A stretch of DNA of 64,000 nt from Darksidea phi (lineage: Eukaryota > Ascomycota > Dothideomycetes > Pleosporales > Lentitheciaceae). The stretch is from positions 62,001 to 126,000 of the forward strand of contig JASJFT010000043.1 of the NCBI GenBank assembly GCA_030770425.1. The letters run 5' to 3'. Below the pieces are notes generated by a model. It was not told the DNA's origin. It saw only the letters and a list, made by a program, of their open reading frames with translations, and did no database searches. Positions 46,508-59,394 of the stretch are shown here, piece by piece; the first letter of the stretch is position 1; the number at the start of each line of letters is the position of its first letter. The position numbers and the translations under genes are program-made.

Positions 46508-47413
46508 GAAGTCGCATTCAGCCGTGACGTCGGCTCGAGGCCCAGTCTTTTAATAGGTGGTTACGACTTTCGGTAGATATGATCGTTCCGCAATATACCG
46601 GAATACAACTAATCCGTTTTGTGCCTTTTCACCAAGTTCCCTTTGTCTAGCCTCAAACAAGTACATCGCCTCTTAGCTACTGCTAAAGTTGGGCTTCTTG
46701 TTTAACTTGCGCCGCGATGTTTCCAGCTTATATTCTGTCTCTTGCCTACCCCAGCCCTCGAAATACAATACAGGATTTTTATATAAATCTAATGCAATAT
46801 CTTGGCATACCGTGAGGGACCCGCATTCAACTTGTTACAACTACTTCTCTCTGTTCAGTCTTCTTCTTTGTAGACAAGGGCTTATGTTAACATCTATTGC
46901 CTTTTTTCCTGCCACTGTCAACAGTTTCTTGTTCCTAACTTTTTTTTGGTTTTTCCCTGTCGTCCATTATTCGACGGATGGCCCGACAAATGATAGCAAG
47001 CCGAAGCATCTGCTTCCCCGCCAATGCCCGTCGCCAGTGCCTGAAGCGATCATTCGAAGTAGTGCGTCAATGTGATTATGCTTCTCGGCGAGTTTTGCGT
47101 GCTTGCATAGATATATCAGTGTGGTGAGGTTTAACGTGTGTTTCCAGCGGTCGTCCGTGTATATGGAAAGATAACCACACCGGTTGATGCATGGTAGCTA
47201 TGCTCTTCGTAAGGACTAGACCTGCTTCAGTAAACTCGAACCAGGTATTCGCGCTGCGAAGCGAATCATCTTCGTCCGGTCCAACTCGCCCTCGCCGCAC
47301 ACCAGTCGCGTCTTGCGAGAGGCAGCAAGCTCCCGAAGAATCTATACAGGGGTCTAGTATCCTTGATTGTAGATATCTTTGATTGCATGAACGATCTGTT
47401 TTGTCTCTTCTTC
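46508..47413. other. Intergenic region
   Basis: About 900 bp. Frames at 46689-47075 (+) and 47076-47300 (-) have no family signal. T-rich tracts near 46840-46960 fit a 3' region. Confidence 0.35.
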
Positions 47414-47830
47414 TTATCGGTTATGCCCTTTTCGATGATCGGCTCTTGAGATCTTGGGGATGCATCGCATGACTGTCGCTGTGTTGTTGCTCTCGTCGGC
47501 TAGACCAAGAAACGCGACTATTTCAACTGCGCTTTGATATACACCATTGACAATCCCATCCAGAATCCGGCACATATTTCTTATTCGCAATGAGCTTAAA
47601 ACACCGTGCCGATTCTCTCCAACGTTGAAACTCCTTCCTGCTACCTCTATCTTTATCTGATTCTTTTTCGCATTGGCCCAGACGTATGGCAGAGCTGTGC
47701 AGACCGGGACGCGGTTTGGGTGGAAGATCTCGAGGGAGCATCCAATGGCTTCACGGGATGCTTGCCGGAGGGGTTCGATGCAAAGAAGGCGGATTTGGTC
47801 TCTTAGGCACTCCAAAGGAAAATAACAGTA
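47414..47830 (-). pseudogene. Truncated HET-domain relic
   Basis: The frame retains the opening of a HET domain: QIRLLCIEPL, then CSLEIF, then CTALPYVWANAKKN, which corresponds to 'aLSYvWGd', with the invariant Gly after Trp replaced by Ala. GRSFNVGENRHGVLSSLRI then runs straight into GVYQSAVEIVAFLGLADESN, which corresponds to the 'iY..A..v..WLG...' part. The central block LWIDAICINQ expected between them is absent, so about 25-30 residues appear deleted. The frame ends at 47414 and no further HET or C-terminal sequence follows. I read it as an internal-deletion fragment, not a gene. It lies about 850 bp from the 3' end of an intact NACHT gene on the same strand. Confidence 0.75.
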
Positions 47831-48674
47831 TGTGAGTCGCAATTCGTTCAATCTACACGTTGCGCAAAAGAGGAGCAATAACTAGTACTTGGCATGCTAG
47901 CTCTGTTCGCACAGTATGGTTTAGAGTACACTGAAAAGAGATCTCTGCACCAATAGCGATCTGTATGTGGCATCGGAGCCAGATAGTGGGTAAGAAAGTT
48001 TTGTCCTTGTGAGTAAATGGCTATGATGAGTGAGCACCGCCCCGCTAGGCTGATTTTGCGGCACTAAACCATTGAACTATCAACAGGACGAGAGCGCAGG
48101 CCTAGCGGAGCATAGCATGCAGCGTTACACTCTAAGAAGGAAGAGAAGCTCGCGCGGAGAGTCGAGTATCCTCTGTCTGTGCATCAAGAGCTCTGATATA
48201 GTTGGAAACAGCGAGACTTGGGCTTCTACTATTTTGATCGCGCTGTAGACTAGTCAGACAAGGATGTCGAGAAATATTTGAGCCTCCCGGTTCCACACCG
48301 GGATAATAGACGTGTGAGCTTCTAATTTTACGGTACTGGAGCATACGGCGGTGTACACCAGTCTTCTATATTAGCAAAATTATTAGAAGCTACTTCATTA
48401 TGCAAGAAGGTATGCTAATAGTCTTTAGTGTATGATACTAGCTGAAGGTTAATTTGCTCTTATAAATAACCTTGTTAAAGGTAGAGATTACTGTGTATGT
48501 TTCTGCTAGTATAGACTACATGGACTTCTGGAAAACATGCGCTGAGAACATTTGAAGCCGATATCAAAAGAAACAATCTCCAACTATCTTTGACATATCC
48601 CAATAGCAAGCCCCGATACCGAAGGCAAGTAGGCGATGCAAACGAAAACATTGTTCATTCTATGCGTTATGGTG
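47831..48674. other. Intergenic region, partly AT-rich
   Basis: About 840 bp. The stretch 48350-48560 is A+T-rich. A small hairpin with a seven-base loop (about 48278-48294) was examined as a tRNA arm and rejected. No gene seen. Confidence 0.4.
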
Positions 48675-51525
48675 TCATTGTCCCAAAAGCTTCCGGAAAA
48701 ATGACCTCCTCTTTCCTTGCTTCTGGGCGCCTTGTATGTAGTTCGCTGCTCCGCGGCTAGATCCGCTTGCAGTTGTTCCCCATTCGCTAGCTTTCACTGT
48801 GTGCTGTGCCTTCTCTCTTAACCCTTTCTGCTGTTCTTCATTTGTCCGCCTCTCCTTTTCCTCCCATCTCTTGGAACTAAGTCCCATGAGATACTCAATT
48901 TTATCAGGCGACAGATATTCGCGAAGCAACTTGTCGAGCTCCGGACCAACCCAAACATCTCTGAACGACGCGTACGTACAAATCTCCGTCATCCAACTAA
49001 ATATTTCATCACAGTTCTTCCTCCTATTCGAGAGGCGCACACACAGTGTTCTCTCAACCTTTGGACCAATTTCGAGAGGCGGACCGAGAGAGGAGGCACT
49101 AGATAGGACCAGACGCACCATATCAAGGGAGAGGTTGGGGGAAGTAAAAATGTTCAGGGCGGACTGGTCATGGAATAATGGTCGAAAGTCGTGGCGGTGG
49201 GATGGCACGAAAAGCAAGAGATTACTATTGACGGCGACGTGAAGGAAGTTTTGGCCCCAGAGTAAACCCCAAGGATAAGAACCCGGGGATCCGGCGCGCA
49301 GATCCTTATTGCCTTGACAAGAATTGCCGACACGTTCAATTTCATCCAAGTAGAGCTCGGGTGTTTGCTGGGTTCTCATCTCCAGTTTTTTCGCCGCACT
49401 AAAGAAATTCACCAACAGATACCACTCATTCTCAGCGTCGATAGAAGTCATAGTTGCCACCACCTTAAACTCAGCCAATGAAGCCTTACAAATGGCCATG
49501 TCAGGATCGAATTCAGGCAGCTGCCAATCTTCGAAAATGCCCCGTATCTTTGTCGTTCTGAAGAAGTCTCTCACCGTCCGGTGAAGAAAATCGACACATA
49601 AACTTCCTTTGCCTCGCTCTTTCCTGGTAACTTCTAATAGACCCTTGCAACGTCCGTTGATGCGAACTTTGCTAGTCTCGATCCGGCCGTTCAACACTTC
49701 CATCGACAATGCTTGCTTGGGTAGAGTGAGAGCTAAATTTGGTTCATCTTCAAGCTCGTCCAGGAACCAGTACATGAGCGGCGATGGTGGTAACATGGCA
49801 TGAAGCGCAACCTCGAACATGTGCGCTGTCTGTGAGTGGTACGTAGGGTCCATGGATTCAAATATATGGCCGAAGAACGGTTCAAGGTCGCTCGGAAAAT
49901 CTCTGAGTCGTTTACGTAACTGCGAGAGGCGATCGTGGTTCCGTAGTCCTTCGATCAGCGACCGCACTACGAGAAAGACCCATAAGAAGACGCCTTGTGA
50001 TTTTTCAACGATCTCTTCCACCACATCGTCGGCATCTGTGGTGTCAATTCGCATCTTTTGAAACTCGGCACGGTTCCGTAACTTATCATGGACATAGAGC
50101 TCAATGTCGGCCTTATTGAGATCCTGTAAGTAAATCTTACATCCTTGATCTAGACCAAAGGCTTGCTCGAATACATTCCAGGGTCGACTGGCTATACAAA
50201 CCTTGACGCCCATGCTCTCTATGTTTCGGATGGTATCAATGAGGTCATCAGGATCGCCTCCGTATTCATCGAGTCCGTCGATGAACACGCAGAGCCTAGT
50301 TGTGGTTGCTTTGCATTTAGCAAGCCGTTCAATTGCAGAGAGAAGGTCAGCCCGCTTCCAAAGAGAGTTGGGAGATTGCCTTTTCTGAAGCAGTGTTGCC
50401 ATTGAATGCCATGACTCTGGTAAGGCAGCCTCGATCATATCGGGATTTTGGCGAAGAAGTTCGTACAGTAGTGATTGGAGTAGCCCTTCTTGAGACCGTT
50501 GTAATCCCGTTCCGTTTATCCAGAAGAAGTAGCTGGCAACTACCGGTGCTTGTCCGTTCATCGCTACTTGTAACTTGATCCGTGTCGCAGGGTTGTCAAC
50601 GATATACTTCATTAGCGTACTCTTCCCGCTCCCTGGCTTCCCGCTAATCCAAAACATAGACTCGGAAGACTGCAGCCACCGGACAATCTTCTCTTCATAT
50701 ACTTCTTGAAAAGTCTTCGGGTGAGCGTCACGGACATTGGAGTGTCGGTAATCCATCTGGGCAAAGGCGAGACTCTCAAGCAAGGCGAGGGAAACAGCCA
50801 TGTTTGTTCCAGACGGTTCGCTTTGTATGAGTGATTGAGCTAGAGCGGAGACGTTGATATTGACTGTACTGGTGTGTCCTTCCATTGATCTGGTGGCGTG
50901 CTGATCGGCCAGTCCCAGTCTCATCTTCTCGATAGCATTTTGGACATCGCATCTCAGAGCGCGAATCTGATCCGTCAAGCATAGGCCCATTCGCTGGCTT
51001 TTCTGGTCGAGCTCGTTCATCATGCCGAAAAACGCCGAAGTCTTTTTGCTAGTAGCGCTCAGCGGGGATTTGACGGTGTTGAGGCAGTTACGCTTACTCT
51101 TGTATTATTTGGAGCTGGATGATTATCTGTGAACGATATTTGTCCAATCGTTTCTCGAGCGCGTGTATGCGAGGTTGTTGCGAAGTGCTGGCGAGCGCAC
51201 TCTTAAAGCTACTCCATTTGGAATTTAGTTTCTTGGCCTTCAATTCCTCTAGGATGGATAGTAGCTCGGTCGCTACGTCCTGGCACTCTCGTGCGACTTT
51301 GTGGACATCCGTCTCATCTTGTTGCGGCGTGGTACTCTGTCTACCACGTGAAAGCTTTGCGGTGAGATTTTGTAGGTCTTGTGTGATGGATTCCACACTT
51401 TGACCATCTGCCGAAATGCCAGCATGAGACAGATAAATAGAGGTTGTTTGTTCAAAAAGCTTGGACGAGAAATCGATGAACTGGACAATATTGCCAGCAA
51501 GGCCCACAGCGGCGAGCGCTTCCAT
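48675..51525 (-). CDS. NACHT-domain STAND (NLR-like) receptor
   Basis: Two exons (51525-51098 and 51048-48675) join across a 49-bp intron (GTAAGC donor, TAG acceptor), giving 933 residues. The ATG at 51525 opens MEALAAVGLAGNIVQFIDFS, the common helical N-terminal domain of fungal NLR-like proteins, rich in coiled-coil (about 1-145). The NACHT domain carries Walker A GKPGSGKS (about 279-286) and Walker B LCVFIDGLDEY (about 395-405), with ASRPWNVFEQAF and YLQDLNKADIELYV further on. The C-terminus lacks ankyrin, WD40 or TPR repeats and ends in a Gln/Lys/Arg-rich tail (KRRSFFRKLLG). Characterised relatives act in self/non-self recognition and cell death. Without a repeat sensor, this may be a short-form or repeat-less receptor. 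The HET relic lies just downstream. Confidence 0.9.
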
Positions 51526-54500
51526 ACCTGCCCTTCCAAAAATGAGCGTATGGCGTGCGAAAACACGGCGCGGAGGGCAAACTCTCAAGGCCGGCAGATA
51601 TGCAGAGGCGGGGTTGAGCTGACATATCGCGTTGGCCAATGGGCTTTCTGTGATATACTGCCCAGCATAGCCACATCTCGTATCTGGCAAGGCTGACCGT
51701 CGCGGCGAGCGATTTCATCCATCCAAGTGCTTTCAGGTTGGATCCGGAAAATTCTTGCCGTCCAGTAAGTCACAAACCTTGACTCGGTAAGAGAGACAAT
51801 CCAAGCTAAGGCGGAGTCCCATGGCAGAAGCAAGTGACCGCTTGAGCAACGACACCGTGACACGTACAAGGCTGAATGCGACCTATGGCGCAGCTAGGCG
51901 ACACATCACGAAAGGTAAAAGGAGGTCCAGTCATTTCTCAATTCATTTAACTTACCTAGTCAATGCTAACAGTGAAACTTACCACTGGAGTCCATATGCT
52001 CAACCAGCATAAAGAACAGCCCACAGCAATCTGTAAAATATCCGGTCGCTTCCCAAATCTGGGGACTATAGGGATGTGTTTAAGAAGCGCTTGTCGACGA
52101 CTGCAACCTCACGAAGAACCCTTTGGTACAACTCCCCTGTTCATACGCGCGTTCTTGCAAAAAGCAAGGCTTTGGATGTACGTCAAGTCAACAACGTGGC
52201 ATTCTAACGGACTTGGCCGTCCATCCGATGGCGGTTCACAGCTCCGCTTCCAAAATGTGGTCGATAAAGATGATTTGGCTGCCTCCGTCACTGCGCACAT
52301 CGATGATCCGGGACTCAACATAGATCGTGTACCAAGTGCGCATGAATACACGAGGTCCGAGGCTTAAAGTTTTGTGCTTCGTTCCGCGTGCTTCTCCTGT
52401 ATGCGCCTCGGTTAGAGATGCTTGTCTTGCGGTTCTTGCAATATGATGATCTGCGGGATTTGGCGTGGAACATCCTCACTCTTCGATTCATTTGGGTCCG
52501 GTACAGGAGCCTTCTGAGTTGTGAACAAGAGTGTCAGTTTGAGTTGTCGCACCTGATTCTAGAGCAAGCTGGTCACTAACAATTATGATCGATTATCACT
52601 ATACCGATACATCAGCGTCATAACAATCGCGCCAGCAGCTAACATCCAAGCACTGGGTGCAGACGCATCCTGCACATTCCCGTCATGCGTCTTACTCTAG
52701 ACAATTGCAAACACCAACGATGCCACCCCAACCACACCCTCAATTACTGCAATCTTTTCCTAAGATATCTTTTCTTGGAAAGCAAGCGCCCAGCCTGGTC
52801 GCAAGCTGGCGTCTGCAAGGACGAGTTCATCCTTCCGCTTACTGACAGTATTGTAGTGGAACTTCTTTGAGCTTGCGTGTGATGGGTTTCTGAAGAAGTG
52901 CATCATTGCTTGCCGGGGCATGGGTGGATCTAGCCTCGCCGGGTTGGATGAGTCTTTGCATCCCGTGTCGCGCGGCCAGTCCTCTTCTGGTCTAGTGTCG
53001 ACTGCGACCTGGTGGGTACAGAACAGGTGGACCTGGTAAGGTCAGAACAACGGGATAACATTGCGGAATGTCCTGAGATGCTAATTTCTTACCTGTTTCT
53101 ATTCGATATGTGAGAGTGAGTTGAGCCGCAACCAGCTAAAAGTCTTCATTTTAGCATACTCTGACTGTAAGCTCTTGAACATCTGCTCGTCGGTGTTCGT
53201 TCCGTCAAATCGTCACGCACCAGTCTCATAGTATCTTTCTTCTCTTGTATGCTGAGTAGCAGATAGTCTTTCTGTTCCATTGTAGGTAGGCAGTTTGTGC
53301 TAGCTTTCGCTGTGGTGGCTGGTAAGGTGGACTTTCGGAGACGGAAATATGTTTTGGATACCATCGGTGAAAGCACTGAGGAGATGCGGTTTAACATGTC
53401 CGCGGCAAACCGTTTAAACTCGATTCGAGTTTGTATGGGGCCACACTCTTGATTTAAAGTTGTATCTCTTGCCCAACCATCCGAAGCGCCCGAAGTGAGT
53501 TTTTCTGTGAAGGTCCGCCTGCAATAGAACTGGATATGCAATTAGTATCATCTTGACGGCTAGATGGGGAATAACTACGAATGTCCATTTGAATCGTTTG
53601 TGACGTCGAGGTACTGGGCCTTTAAAAAGCCCTTCAAAGCAGCCATCTCGGAAGTTCTGTGGCCGTGAAGATATGACCTCCACGATCGATGGGGACTATC
53701 CAACGGTACTACGCCTTTGGAGCCAGGTAGAAGGAGCATAACTCCATCCTACACAACTGATACTCTCCAGCGACAGGGCACGCTTTGAGAGCAGCTCCGG
53801 ATCCCGAGAGTTCTATTTCCGCTAAGCGCTCCCGTCTTCACCAACGCTCCTCCCGCGTACGAGAAGCACGGGCCTTTGTCAGGAATGACTCGCTTTCGTT
53901 CTTGTAGTAACCTATGGTATGGTTAGGCAAAGACTTGAACATGAAACGGATTGCACACTTTCGATGCCTAGTAAAGGCGCTAGAAATAGTAGGCATAAAG
54001 GTATGATCTGCCCAAGGGACAGTGTGTTTTTGCCAGTCCAAGCATATCTGTGCGTACGAGCCGGACAGAGTGAATATGCGCCCGACACCAAACCGTAGAT
54101 GGCATAGCCAGGCGTGATGATGGTGGTCTCGAGAAAATGTAAAAGATGGAGGAGATCATGAAGCCAGGGCTGGTTGGTTTCGCCATGCATAAGTTCGTTC
54201 TCATAGCTCGATGTCGCATTGTGAGTCGCGAAACACTTGCGGATAGCACTGACGAGATAGATAACTCATCGGCCGTTGACTTGTTGGTATAGGGACCTGT
54301 TATACCCGTATGTCAAATAGGAAGTTATAAATTAAGAGGGCGAGAAGGAAAGCGGCACCACAAAGTCGAAGCTTGCTGAAGAACTTTGATATGCGGAGGT
54401 GGCTCCGGAAAACTGCGATGGTTAATGACTGAGTGACAGTCGATAAATGTGCGAGCTCTGCAACCAACTGTAGATGGAAGACTATTGACATACAACGCTG

Positions 54501-55254
54501 CAAACTGCAGCCATTAACAGTGCAAACTTAATGATGAACTATTGATCGATGAGGGCTAGTATTGTTGTCGTAATGGCTTTGGAGAAGCAGTCCGCGCTTA
54601 TTCTACCACTATATGAGGTAGCTGACGCGCCGAAAGCATGATCTAGGACGTCGAAATGTCTTTACGCCTTTCTATCAAAGCATGAACGAATATGAAGATA
54701 GTCACGAGACAGGATGTGACAAGAAAATTGAGAAGTACCTAACAACTTTTACCATCGTTACTCATGAAAGAACAATCGCCGCCAAAACCTACGCAACCCC
54801 ACCGATATTCGGATTTGACGAAAGCCTTTGGAAGCTTAGTACGCTTGCTTGTCTCGGTCTGCCTAGATATAGGGCGCGTGGTCAGTCCCAAGACCGGTGA
54901 GCTAGCCGATGCGGAAGGCTGAAAGGAGCAGGCATCAGCCGATGAATCGTGTGCAGGAACGTGGCACTATTTCGGAAACACAAGAGCTGGTGCTGGACAC
55001 CCTTGCTCGTATCTTGATCTTTCCGAGTTGGGTCGACTCTGATTTTTGTGACTGGAAATTGCGATCCAAAGAAGTGAATGGCAGCATTTCGAAAAGAAGC
55101 GACGTACAAGACTAAGCCTTTCACGGACTAGCACGGTGCTTATCGATAACGCCAAAGGAAAGCGTGAGCGGCTGCACGGCTACACAACTCTACCTACACA
55201 CCTTGGGCGAGTAAAGACTTCCTTGAGTGCCTCCAGTCTACGATGCCTATGTAA
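51526..55254. other. 3.7-kb gene-poor region with degenerate-looking frames
   Basis: The largest gap. Several minus frames between 53146 and 54503 are open for 60-130 codons, some hydrophobic (for example TIITPGYAIYGLVSGAYSL near 54120 and FLLALLIYNFLF near 54320), suggesting a decayed membrane-protein gene. I could not join them with credible splice sites. Frames on the + strand at 51963-52367 and 52388-52579 also lack motifs. I support no gene here. Confidence 0.35.
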
Positions 55255-57018
55255 TTAGGTTGCTTCGGCATTTGAAATCCCCCTTACAGTGCTCGATCCC
55301 GTCTCATACATTGTTCGACTGCCACCGCCATTCTCTCCACCACTACGACTCGCATCATCAACCTTCTTCTCGTTCTCTATACCATACTCAGTATCCAGAT
55401 TATCTCTAAGCTCCAATTTCTTCTCGGCGCCTACCGCGAAGAAACTCAAGACACTAATCCCCACACCAACCCACCAAATGACCCTCAAGCTGCGAGAAAA
55501 AACCTCGACAACTACGCGCCTCAGATCTTCATCCCATGATTCCCGAAGAAGATGGATCTGGCTCGCAAACGCGTACGCCTTCCCGTCTCGTAACTGGTCT
55601 CGTAACGCGGCCGACGAGATGATGGAAAGATTGTTATTAAATACCGCATTGAAAATGATGGAAGGCATTGTGACGCCCCAGATGTATCCAAACGTCCGAA
55701 CGAAGCTGTATACGGCCGCTGCAGCTGCGACATCGGATTCTGGCAGTCCGGCCATGATTGCTGGGAGCAGGGTGGACAGTGCCATGCCTGAGCCCACGCT
55801 CGCAACGAGCTGAAAGATGACCCACTTCGCGGTGCTGTACGCATCAAGAAGGGTAAATAGTCCAGTGCCGATAGCAGATAGGGCGAAAGCGGCAGCGTGA
55901 ATCGGACGGTATGCGCCCACCTTGCTGAGCACTATGCCGCCAACGACGGCGAAGAATAGCGTTCCGATTGCGAAGGGAAGGAAATTGAGTCCGGACTGCA
56001 GCACTGTTGAACCCCAGACAGCCTGAAACCATACAGGGAGGAAGTAAGATAGAGCTTGGACGACTACTGAAGAGGTGAAAGTCAAAATGTACGCCGTGGC
56101 TGACGTCCGATTACTGAACAGCCGGGCGGGTACGCTGGGGTACTTGGTTGCTTGCAGCGACTGTTGAACGTGGAAAGCTATCCAACCGATGACGCCCATG
56201 ATGATGGGAACAAGAATACGCCAGGAAGACCATGGATACCGGACGCCGCCCATCACCAGGCCGAGGAGGAGTGCAACCATGCTGGGGGTGAACATGAGGT
56301 TGCCTACCCAGTCCACCTGTTGAACTTTGGGCAGTCCGTTATCGTTTGTGCCGCTCTTGACGCGCATGAAGAGCAAAATAGCGCCCAAGGCGACGCCGCA
56401 GATGGGGATGTTGATGTAGAAGCTAGGGCAGTCACAGTCAGCAACCACTTCATGTAGAAGAGACAAGAGAGGGGTCTATATGGGCATTACTTACATCCAA
56501 CGCCAATTCCATTCCGCCAGCGCTCCGCCCGCAACTGGACCGATACCAGCGGCAATGCCGGACCAAGAGTTCATCAACCCCAGATACTTTCCCCTTTGGC
56601 GAAGAGGAACTAAGTCGCAGCACACGATATCCAGCAACACATACACGCCACCAGCCCCCACGCCCTGCACAGCTCGTCCAGTAATTAACATGCCAACACT
56701 ATTCGCGCCACCAGCTATACCACTGCCTAACGCGAATAGCCCTGTACACACTATTAATGGAATGCGTCGACCGAATATGTTGGCTAGCTGGCCGACCAAT
56801 GGTTGGAAAACTGATGAGGCGACAACGAAAGAATTCGCGATCCAGATGTACTGCTCGGCGCCGCCAATATCAGCCGTGATGGTGGGAAGGACAGTCGTTA
56901 TGATTGCGACATCGAGAGCGGAGATGAAGGCGAGAAGACAAAGGGCGAGAAAAGTGCCCCAGAAGCGAAAGCCATGCACTCCCTTCGCAGTCGTCGTCTC
57001 ATTTTGTGCGGCATTCAT
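55255..57018 (-). CDS. DHA2-family MFS multidrug transporter, 14-TM
   Basis: Two exons (57018-56495 and 56422-55255) join across a 72-bp intron (GTAAGT donor, CTGACTG branch) to give 563 residues. I chose the ATG at 57018 (MNAAQNETT) because the upstream frame has no ATG. Family marks are ALDVAIITTVLPTI in the first helix, GQLANIFGRR in loop 2-3, GRAVQGVGAGGVYVL, and GIGPVAGGALAEWNWRW, the antiporter motif, reaching the splice junction; FYINIPICG continues it after splicing. These fit proton-coupled toxin or azole efflux pumps such as TOXA-like carriers. It lies 507 bp downstream of a P450 on the same strand, a common pairing at secondary-metabolite loci. Confidence 0.9.
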
Positions 57019-57524
57019 GGCTGCACTTAGTCTCTTCTTTTTCTGCAATTTCGTCAAAACTCAAAAAATCAAAAATCAAAGCCCTGTGGGAAGAGTTACG
57101 GTCGTCCAGACGCAAGTTGGGTGGCACTGAGTGCGCCTTATATCAGTAAGCCGGATGAACAAGGGTGGCCAGGCCGTACCGCAAGGCCGCAGGCAATTGA
57201 ACTGTGCCGCACAAATAAGCTACCTAGCCGAATTTGCAGCCGCCGGGACGCAAAATTATCTATTGCGCGGCATCTACCCCGGTTGAATAATCGAGTGGCC
57301 TTGCGCTAATGCGGTATCACATTGGTCAGCTGGACGCTGTGCGCTCTCCTCGGAGGCCCAAAGAGTACAAATTAATCAAATTCATCTCATTTTTCACGTT
57401 GCGGATTTCATTTTGGTCAAAAGGAATGTGTGAAACAGATTGGTAAAAGAGAGGTGGGGAAGAGGGGGAAAAAAAAAATGGAGGAAAAGGCAAAACATTT
57501 CCCAATTCGCATCAACCTGCAGAT
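57019..57524. other. Intergenic region, pump promoter
   Basis: About 500 bp between the P450 3' end and the pump start. An A-run (57470-57478) is the only notable feature. Confidence 0.4.
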
Positions 57525-59394
57525 TCACACTCTGCGGCGCACCCGAATCTTGCCTCCGTGCAGCGGCAACTTTAGCCAGACAGTGTCAAGCGGCTCAGGT
57601 CGAGTTTTCATGTACTCCACCTCGTAGTTTAGCAGCATATGAGCAACGAAAATTTTGACCTCGTGGAGAGCGAAGAAGCGTCCCGGACAAGCATGCTTCC
57701 CAAACCCAAAACCTAAAAAGGCCTCATCCAGAGTCACACTCGGCTTTCCTGTGCTACTTGGGCGGCGTTCTGTATCCCCAGCTGCATCATCGCCTTTGCG
57801 CTTCTCTCCGTCATCGTCGGTTGTGAAAGTGTCCACAAGAGAACGCAAAGCATTAGGATTCGCGAATCGGAACGGATTGAAACTATGAGCCTCCGGATAG
57901 TAGGTTTCATCGTAGTGAACAGGCTCTAATGGCACTGCGAGCAATGTCCCACGCGGGATGCGGATCCCAGAATCTTCTAGCAGGATGCCCTCGTGATGGA
58001 CGACCTAACGGGTCAGCTTTAGCAAACAAAGATCACTGTCACAGCTTGGATTCTCACCGTTCGGGGTAGGCCAACAATTGCGAAAGGCCGAATCCTCATA
58101 GATTCCCGAATGGCAGAGTCGACAAGCTTGAGCTTGATGACTGCAGCGCGCGTCCATATCCCGCCAGCTTCCTTCAGCACCCTTTCACACTCTTCTCGTA
58201 GGGTGTCGACGTATCCAAGTGCAGGGTCAGTGCTAAAGAGATCTAGAATAAAATTCTGCGCCATGAACGCCGTAGAGTGCAGCGAGATGTCGTTGAGGAA
58301 GACCAAGCGGTGAGCGACGCGCTTCGGATCAAGCTGCGTTGGATCGCCAGAGGCATAGCATTCATCTATAATCCACTGGAGGCAGTCGTGCTATTCGAGA
58401 ACAGTAAGTATTTAGACGCACACCAGCCTTGGGGGAGATAGTGGAGTTACGACGTACGGGAGGTGTCCAGTCAAAACTGGCATCAGCTTTCAACTTTGCA
58501 GTATTCTCTAATCTCGCCTGAACAACCGGTAAGCAACCTCTCAGTGTCTTTCTGAAGAGATAGTAGCATGTCCATCCCACTAAAAACCCGACAATAGGCT
58601 TTAGGAGCTTGGGAGTTGTGTTTATAACCATTGCACCCAGGAAAATGCTCATGGCATGATCTCGTAGGTTGCCTAGGAATTTTTCGTCTCGACCTAAAAG
58701 CTTGTCAACGAACTCAGTCCTTAAAGCTCACATCGGGGACACTTACAAAGTGGAGCACCAGCGAACACCGCGTTCGAGGCTCCAGCAACAAGCTTCAAGC
58801 ACACATCCCAAACATGAATGCTTTTCCATTCTTTGCTAGTGCCCCACCAACGCGGAAAAGCAGTTTCAAACTCCTCCACAATCCTCGGTGTTATCTTATC
58901 CAAGTTTCGAGTAAGCTGGTTACGAATAACGTTCATCTGGAAATTGTTGTGCGAGACTTCTTTGTCCCAGATTGTCCATTTTGTCTGGATCGTTTCGTTG
59001 GACGTGTAGTGAATGTCGATGACTGATTCAGGTGCGCTGTACACCTTCTTGAGCTGTCGTGGTGGGATGATCACCATGGGCCCGCGGTCAATGCTAGGGA
59101 TGACGAAGGGGATATTCCTTTTGCAATGCTAAAACTTCAGTCAGAAGACGATTTTAGAAGTCGAGTAGGAAGACATACTTCGCGGTAACCTTCAAACGCC
59201 CATTCTTTGGTTTTGAAAACGGAAAGAACAGTAGCTCTAATCCAGCCAAGCCATTGCTTTCGGAAACCAACGACAGGCAAAATGGAAAGGAACCCTTTCT
59301 CTTTACGGTTGATGCTTCCATAGTAGGATCGGTAGAGTATAACTGAGATAAATAATGAAAGTAAGTAATAGACGACCATGTTTGATAGCTCCAT
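57525..59394 (-). CDS. Cytochrome P450 monooxygenase
   Basis: Five exons (59394-59179, 59128-58747, 58693-58458, 58390-58058, 58004-57525) give 548 residues; all four introns (50-67 bp) close phase. The ATG at 59394 begins a membrane anchor (VVYYLLSLFISVILY). The I-helix reads NDISLHSTAF in place of the standard AGxDT, as in fungal P450s related to ent-kaurene-oxidase-type enzymes. The K-helix ExxR is ESMR (374-377). The haem loop is FGFGKHACPGRFF (Cys495). A Lys/Asp/Ser-rich insertion of about 35 residues (near 448-478) just before the haem loop is unusual. The substrate is unknown. Position beside a DHA2 pump and near a second P450 suggests a metabolite pathway. Confidence 0.9.

Noticed and set aside
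48278..48294. Hairpin CCCGG-TTCCACA-CCGGG resembling a tRNA T-arm
   Set aside because: The loop departs from the TTCRANY pattern, and no matching acceptor stem, D-arm or A box is found on either strand.
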